The notes beneath the pieces are model-generated. The model did not search any database. It was given only the letters and a program-made list of their open reading frames with translations, and had not been told where the DNA came from. A stretch of 14,730 nt of DNA. It comes from an uncultured Clostridia bacterium. Its GTDB lineage: Bacteria; Bacillota; Clostridia; Christensenellales; Aristaeellaceae. A program made the position numbers and the translations under genes. Shown here piece after piece: positions 14,701 through 14,730 of the stretch. The DNA lies in assembly GCA_904420265.1 (NCBI GenBank), contig CAJFUU010000324.1:1-14730 (forward strand), in the 5' to 3' direction. How positions within the stretch are numbered: the stretch's first letter is position 1; each line of letters starts with the position of its first letter.

Positions 14701-14730
14701 ATGACACGAAAGTACACAAAGGTGGGGCAA
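14701..14730 (+). CDS. Start of a partial ORF, possible IS transposase first ORF
   Basis: Only ten codons lie in the window: MTRKYTKVGQ. The ATG has AGGAGG with 8 nt spacing, which is a strong start signal. The basic N-terminus with a KYT motif resembles the beginning of helix-turn-helix OrfA-type proteins of IS3-like elements in Firmicutes, and the upstream sequestering stem fits a transposase gene. Identity cannot be settled from ten residues. Confidence 0.45.
   Translation, partial: MTRKYTKVGQ

Larger units (their letters stand above)
14605..14730 (+). mobile_element. Probable left end of an insertion sequence, continuing past the window
   Basis: The stretch tgacttttctggacagtacc at 14611-14630 resembles the terminal repeats of IS3/IS150-type elements as I recall them. 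It is followed within 100 bp by a hairpin that covers a ribosome binding site and by a reading frame starting MTRKYTKVGQ, similar to small helix-turn-helix first ORFs of such elements. The exact end cannot be set without the right-hand inverted repeat and target duplication. Confidence 0.4.

Overview
The window looks like a chromosomal segment from a fairly GC-rich, low-motility-type Firmicute, probably a gut or host-associated clostridial relative. This is inferred from strong AGGAGG-type ribosome binding sites before nearly every gene, GTG and TTG starts, an OmpR/PhoB two-component pair, a sialic acid catabolic cluster and a dipeptide epimerase. No rRNA, tRNA or CRISPR array was seen.

Layout. 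Positions 1-590 hold about four tandem copies of a ~150 bp non-coding repeat. Then, on the minus strand, come a family-5 (oligopeptide type) ABC solute-binding protein (660-2591) and, upstream of it, an L-Ala-D/L-Glu (dipeptide) epimerase (2763-3857, TTG start). This pair fits uptake and recycling of peptides, including wall-derived ones. A divergent regulatory region (3858-4146) carries a minus-strand promoter, a 10 bp perfect dyad and a plus-strand extended -10. It is followed by an overlapping response regulator/sensor kinase pair (4147-6044). Positions 6045-7397 are gene-free, mostly a second, different array of ~180 bp degenerate repeats that contain small hairpins.

On the minus strand, 10535 to 7398 is a tightly packed three-gene unit: an exported, membrane-anchored NEW3-type beta-sandwich protein, an ABC ATPase and an ABC-2 permease. 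Divergent from it, behind a near-consensus promoter, lies a GntR/FCD regulator (10850-11560) followed by nanA, nanE and nanK (11642-14350). The three enzymes convert N-acetylneuraminate to GlcNAc-6-phosphate. No sialic acid transporter, nagA or nagB is in the window. A 156 bp element with imperfect terminal inverted repeats almost exactly fills the gap between nanA and nanE.

The right edge (about 14605-14730) looks like the left end of an insertion sequence: a perfect 10 bp stem that buries the Shine-Dalgarno of an ORF whose first ten codons are present. The most unusual items are the two unrelated-looking repeat arrays at gene 3' ends (one with a compensatory hairpin change), the inverted-repeat element inside the nan operon, the paired palindromes that may be the GntR operators, and the NEW3-ABC module, whose substrate is unknown.
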